This document shows, in pieces, positions 61,836 to 64,000 of a stretch of DNA of 64,000 nucleotides (position 1 is the stretch's first letter; every line of letters starts with the position of its first letter). The stretch is from Azospirillum picis (GTDB lineage Bacteria > Pseudomonadota > Alphaproteobacteria > Azospirillales > Azospirillaceae): positions 1-64,000 of the forward strand of contig NZ_JAGINO010000031.1 of the NCBI RefSeq assembly GCF_017876115.1, given 5' to 3'. The notes beneath the pieces are model-generated. The model was not told the origin of the DNA and ran no database searches. It was given only the letters and a program-made list of their open reading frames with translations. Both the position numbers and the translations under genes were made by a program.

Positions 61836-62194
61836 GGCTGGTCCTTCTCCTCGCGATGCGGCTGCGGTTCGGGCGCCGGGGGCAGGGTGCCGTTGGCGCG
61901 GTAGACATGCGCCAGGATCTCCGCCACCGCGGCGATCGCCTCCACCGGGATGTCGCTGTCCACCTCGATGGCCGACAGGACCTCGACCAGGTCGGCGTCC
62001 TCGCGCACCTTGACGCCGTTGGCGTAGGCGAGTTCGAGGATCTGCTCGGCCACCGTGCCCTTGCCGGTCGCGACGATGCGGGGCAGGGTTTCCGTCCCCA
62101 GTTCGTACTTCAGCGCCACCGCCACGGGGCGGCGGGCCGGCTGCTTGGCCGGCGGCGCGGAGGAGCGGGAGGGATCTGAGGAGCGGGCGGACAA
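61832..62194 (-). CDS. FlhB-like C-terminal domain protein (FhlB type)
   Basis: A 120-aa protein. A Pro/Ser-rich N terminus precedes VAVALKYELGTETLPRIVAT and then EQILELAYANGVKVREDADL, VEVLSAIEVDSDIPVEAI: this is the cytoplasmic domain of FlhB without its TM part, lacking the NPTH autocleavage site. Stand-alone copies, sometimes called FhlB, modulate the export substrate switch. It is the first gene of the minus-strand operon, opposite flgB. Confidence 0.85.
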   Translation of the reverse strand: MSARSSDPSRSSAPPAKQPARRPVAVALKYELGTETLPRIVATGKGTVAEQILELAYANGVKVREDADLVEVLSAIEVDSDIPVEAIAAVAEILAHVYRANGTLPPAPEPQPHREEKDQP

Positions 62195-62367
62195 AGGGGG
62201 TTCCCGGGGACGGCAGCCTTAGGCCGGCATCCTGGACCGTCAGGCTTAACGAAGTGTAAAGGCAGCGCCGGCGCGGGATCCGTTCAAGCCGGTATTCATC
62301 CTTCGTTAACGCAAACCAGCGACGATCACGGGACGGAGAAACGGCGCAATCCAGCGGGACGCGGGCC

Positions 62368-62772
62368 ATGGACCTCGGAAATCTCGGCCTCTTCAAGCTG
62401 ATGTCGCGCAAGATGGACTGGCTGACCCAGCGTCAGGAGGTCCTGTCCCAGAACATCGCCAACGCCGACACGCCCGACTTCAAGGGCCGCGACCTGAAGC
62501 CCTTCAGCTTCCGCGACGCGCTGGGCGACAACCGGCGGCTGACGCCGGCCTCCACCAACCCGGCGCACCTCGCGGGCACCCGCGGCCCCGGCGGCACGGC
62601 CAAGGAGGAGCGGGTGCGCGACCCGTACGAGACGGCGCCGGACGGCAACAACGTCGTCCTGGAAGACCAGATGATGCGGATGAGCCAGAACTCGATGGAT
62701 TACCAGACCATCACCAACCTGTATAAGAAGCAGGTGGCGATGATCAAGTCGGCGATCCGCTCCGGGAGCTGA
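62368..62772 (+). CDS. flgB: Flagellar basal-body rod protein FlgB
   Basis: A 134-aa protein. The N-terminal rod motif is QRQEVLSQNIANADTPDFKG (the LxxxxxNIANAxTPGYK pattern of rod and hook proteins), and the C-terminal helix has LEDQMMRMSQNSMDYQTITN then LYKKQVAMIKSAIRSG. It forms the proximal rod. It is divergent from the FlhB-like gene; the 173-bp space holds the promoters, where no clear sigma-54 or sigma-28 site was found. Confidence 0.95.
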   Translation: MDLGNLGLFKLMSRKMDWLTQRQEVLSQNIANADTPDFKGRDLKPFSFRDALGDNRRLTPASTNPAHLAGTRGPGGTAKEERVRDPYETAPDGNNVVLEDQMMRMSQNSMDYQTITNLYKKQVAMIKSAIRSGS

Positions 62773-62833
62773 GGTGCCGCTTGCGGCTGCGCCGGCCGGC
62801 GCCCGGTCCGGCGGTTGTTGAGGAGGCGTTGCG

Positions 62834-63244
62834 ATGGATCTCTACAAGTCGATGGCGGTCTCCGCCTCGGGCATGAAGGCGCAGGGCACGCGCCTGAAGG
62901 TCATTTCGGAGAATCTGGCCAACGCCAACACCACGGCGGAGACGCCGGGCGACCTGCCTTACCGGCGCAAGACCGTCACCTTCCGCAACGAGCTCGACCG
63001 GACGATGGATGTCGACAAGGTCCGCGTCGCCAAGGTCGACGTCGACAAGAGCGATTTCCAGCGCCGCTACGACCCGTCCCACCCCTCGGCCGATGCCGAC
63101 GGCTATGTGCTGCTGCCCAACGTCAACACGGTCGTGGAGGCGATGGACATGCGCGAGGCCCAGCGCAGCTACGAGGCGAACCTGTCGGCCATCGACACCG
63201 CGCGCCAGATGCTGACCCGCACCATCGACATCCTGCGCGCCTGA
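62834..63244 (+). CDS. flgC: Flagellar basal-body rod protein FlgC
   Basis: A 136-aa protein with the rod N-terminal helix (YKSMAVSASGMKAQGTRLKV) and ISENLANANTTAETPGDLPY, and the C-terminal DMREAQRSYEANLSAIDTAR. GAGGAGG is about 8 nt before the ATG. It is part of the rod between FlgB and FlgF/G. It lies 61 bp after flgB. Confidence 0.96.
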   Translation: MDLYKSMAVSASGMKAQGTRLKVISENLANANTTAETPGDLPYRRKTVTFRNELDRTMDVDKVRVAKVDVDKSDFQRRYDPSHPSADADGYVLLPNVNTVVEAMDMREAQRSYEANLSAIDTARQMLTRTIDILRA

Positions 63245-63311
63245 CCCGCGCCGCTCCTCCAGGACCCGCCCCTCCCGATCCCCGCCGCCCTGACCAACCG
63301 GAACCGCCGCC

Positions 63312-63611
63312 ATGATCAATCCGCTGAACGCCGCCGCGGCTTACGCCACCACCGCGGCCAAGACCACCGGGGCCGGCATGGCCCCGCGCGACGGCGCGTC
63401 CTTCGGCGAGGTGCTGGAGCAGGCGGCCAAGGAGTCGATCGGCACGCTGAAGAAGAGCGAGGACATGTCGGCGATGGCCGCCGTCGGCAAGGCCGACCTG
63501 AACGATGTCGTCCAGGCGGTGACCAATGCGGAGGTGACGCTGCAGACCGTCACGGCGGTTCGCGACAAGGTGCTGAGCGCCTATCAGGAAATCCTGCGCA
63601 TGCCGATGTGA
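63312..63611 (+). CDS. fliE: Flagellar hook-basal body complex protein FliE
   Basis: A 99-aa protein with the FliE C-terminal region DLNDVVQAVTNAEVTLQTVT and AVRDKVLSAYQEILRMPM, matching the conserved end of the family. It links the MS ring to the rod. It lies 67 bp after flgC and 38 bp before fliQ. Confidence 0.94.
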   Translation: MINPLNAAAAYATTAAKTTGAGMAPRDGASFGEVLEQAAKESIGTLKKSEDMSAMAAVGKADLNDVVQAVTNAEVTLQTVTAVRDKVLSAYQEILRMPM

Positions 63612-63649
63612 CGGCCGGTGCCGTCCGCTTTCCAGCCGGCCGTCCCGTC

Positions 63650-64000
63650 ATGAACGAAACCGAAGTCATCGAGATCTGCCGCACCTCCATCATCACCCTG
63701 GTGATGGTGTGCGGTCCGATTCTCGTCATCATGATGGCGCTGGGGACGGTGATCTCGATCTTCCAGGCGGTCACCCAGATCAGCGAGCAGACGCTGGCGA
63801 TGGTGCCGAAGGTGCTGCTGGTCTTCGGCCTGACCATCCTGCTGATGCCCTTCATGCTCGACCGCCTGACCGACTTCTTCCAGCACGAGGTGGCCGACCG
63901 CATCGTCGCCATCGGCGTCGGCGCGACCGAGAACGGCGGCGCGCCCTTCACCCCCGGCACCGGGCTGACGCCCGCCGGGGCGCCGCGCCCGGATGCGGCC
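63650..64000 (+). CDS. fliQ: Flagellar export protein FliQ (3' end beyond window)
   Basis: At least 117 aa, running off the right edge without a stop. Two TM segments are visible (IITLVMVCGPILVIMMALGT; VLLVFGLTILLMPFMLDRLT) with the family core ISIFQAVTQISEQTLAMVPK between them. FliQ is typically about 88 aa; this copy continues with VADRIVAIGVGATENGG and PFTPGTGLTPAGAP, an extension of at least 28 residues. It would form the FliPQR gate with FliP from the divergent operon. fliR would be expected next. Confidence 0.92.
   Translation, partial: MNETEVIEICRTSIITLVMVCGPILVIMMALGTVISIFQAVTQISEQTLAMVPKVLLVFGLTILLMPFMLDRLTDFFQHEVADRIVAIGVGATENGGAPFTPGTGLTPAGAPRPDAA

Noticed and set aside
62195..62367. 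Search for sigma-54 or sigma-28 flagellar promoter between the divergent flagellar operons
   Set aside because: TAAAGGCAGC and TTAACG words occur but neither the -24/-12 pair nor the full TAAA-N15-GCCGATAA consensus is present.

Overview
The window looks like a chromosomal segment of a high-GC alphaproteobacterium, most likely Azospirillum or a close relative in the Rhodospirillales. This rests on strong GC bias, the order rpoZ-rsh-pdxJ-acpS-lepB-rnc-era, a SUV3-type helicase coupled to a TrmH/SpoU methylase, and split flagellar operons (flhB-like/fliO/fliP facing flgBC-fliE-fliQ). The genus call is inference from gene content, not from a marker-gene comparison.

Left part (1-28,950): a copper pair (His/Met/Cys-rich exported protein plus a Tat-exported multicopper oxidase), slyX, an Nramp Mn/Fe transporter with a palindrome upstream, and the helicase/methylase operon. 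Next comes an accessory block (7,557-13,880) of small exported, cysteine-containing proteins. Three of them carry an LprI-like (DUF1311) N-terminal domain, a fourth LprI-like copy is a broken pseudogene, and one protein carries a PASTA-like motif. After this come an acyl-CoA synthetase, an SDR with a convergent HxlR regulator, a SufR-like Fe-S regulator divergent from Fe superoxide dismutase, a YdeP-type molybdopterin oxidoreductase, a patatin phospholipase, an RND efflux pump with its adaptor, and a lytic transglycosylase lipoprotein.

Middle part (29,000-40,900): a locally AT-richer pair encodes a glycine-rich membrane protein and an exported protein with a PD-(D/E)XK nuclease-like signature. 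It looks recently acquired and may be an antagonism or defence module. It is followed by an O-methyltransferase divergent from an AraC regulator, guaA with a GNAT gene, the envelope-biogenesis set lptG-surA-pdxA, and a NYN-domain RNase-like gene.

Right part (40,900-64,000): the housekeeping run rpoZ, rsh, pdxJ, acpS, lepB, rnc, era is tightly packed with 4-8 bp overlaps and covers stringent response, PLP synthesis, ACP activation, protein export and RNA/ribosome maturation. Then come a bfd-type ferredoxin with a Fur-box-like site, an RlmM/FtsJ-like methylase, and an RssA-like patatin. A four-gene motility module follows: cheZ, two MotB-like membrane proteins and a 1,205-aa TPR protein. Kup potassium uptake and the two divergent flagellar operons close the window; fliQ runs off the right edge.

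Two copies of a ~105-118 bp element with two hairpins sit in the convergent intergenic spaces after pdxA and after the TPR gene. No tRNA, rRNA, CRISPR array, transposase or intact insertion sequence was recognised.
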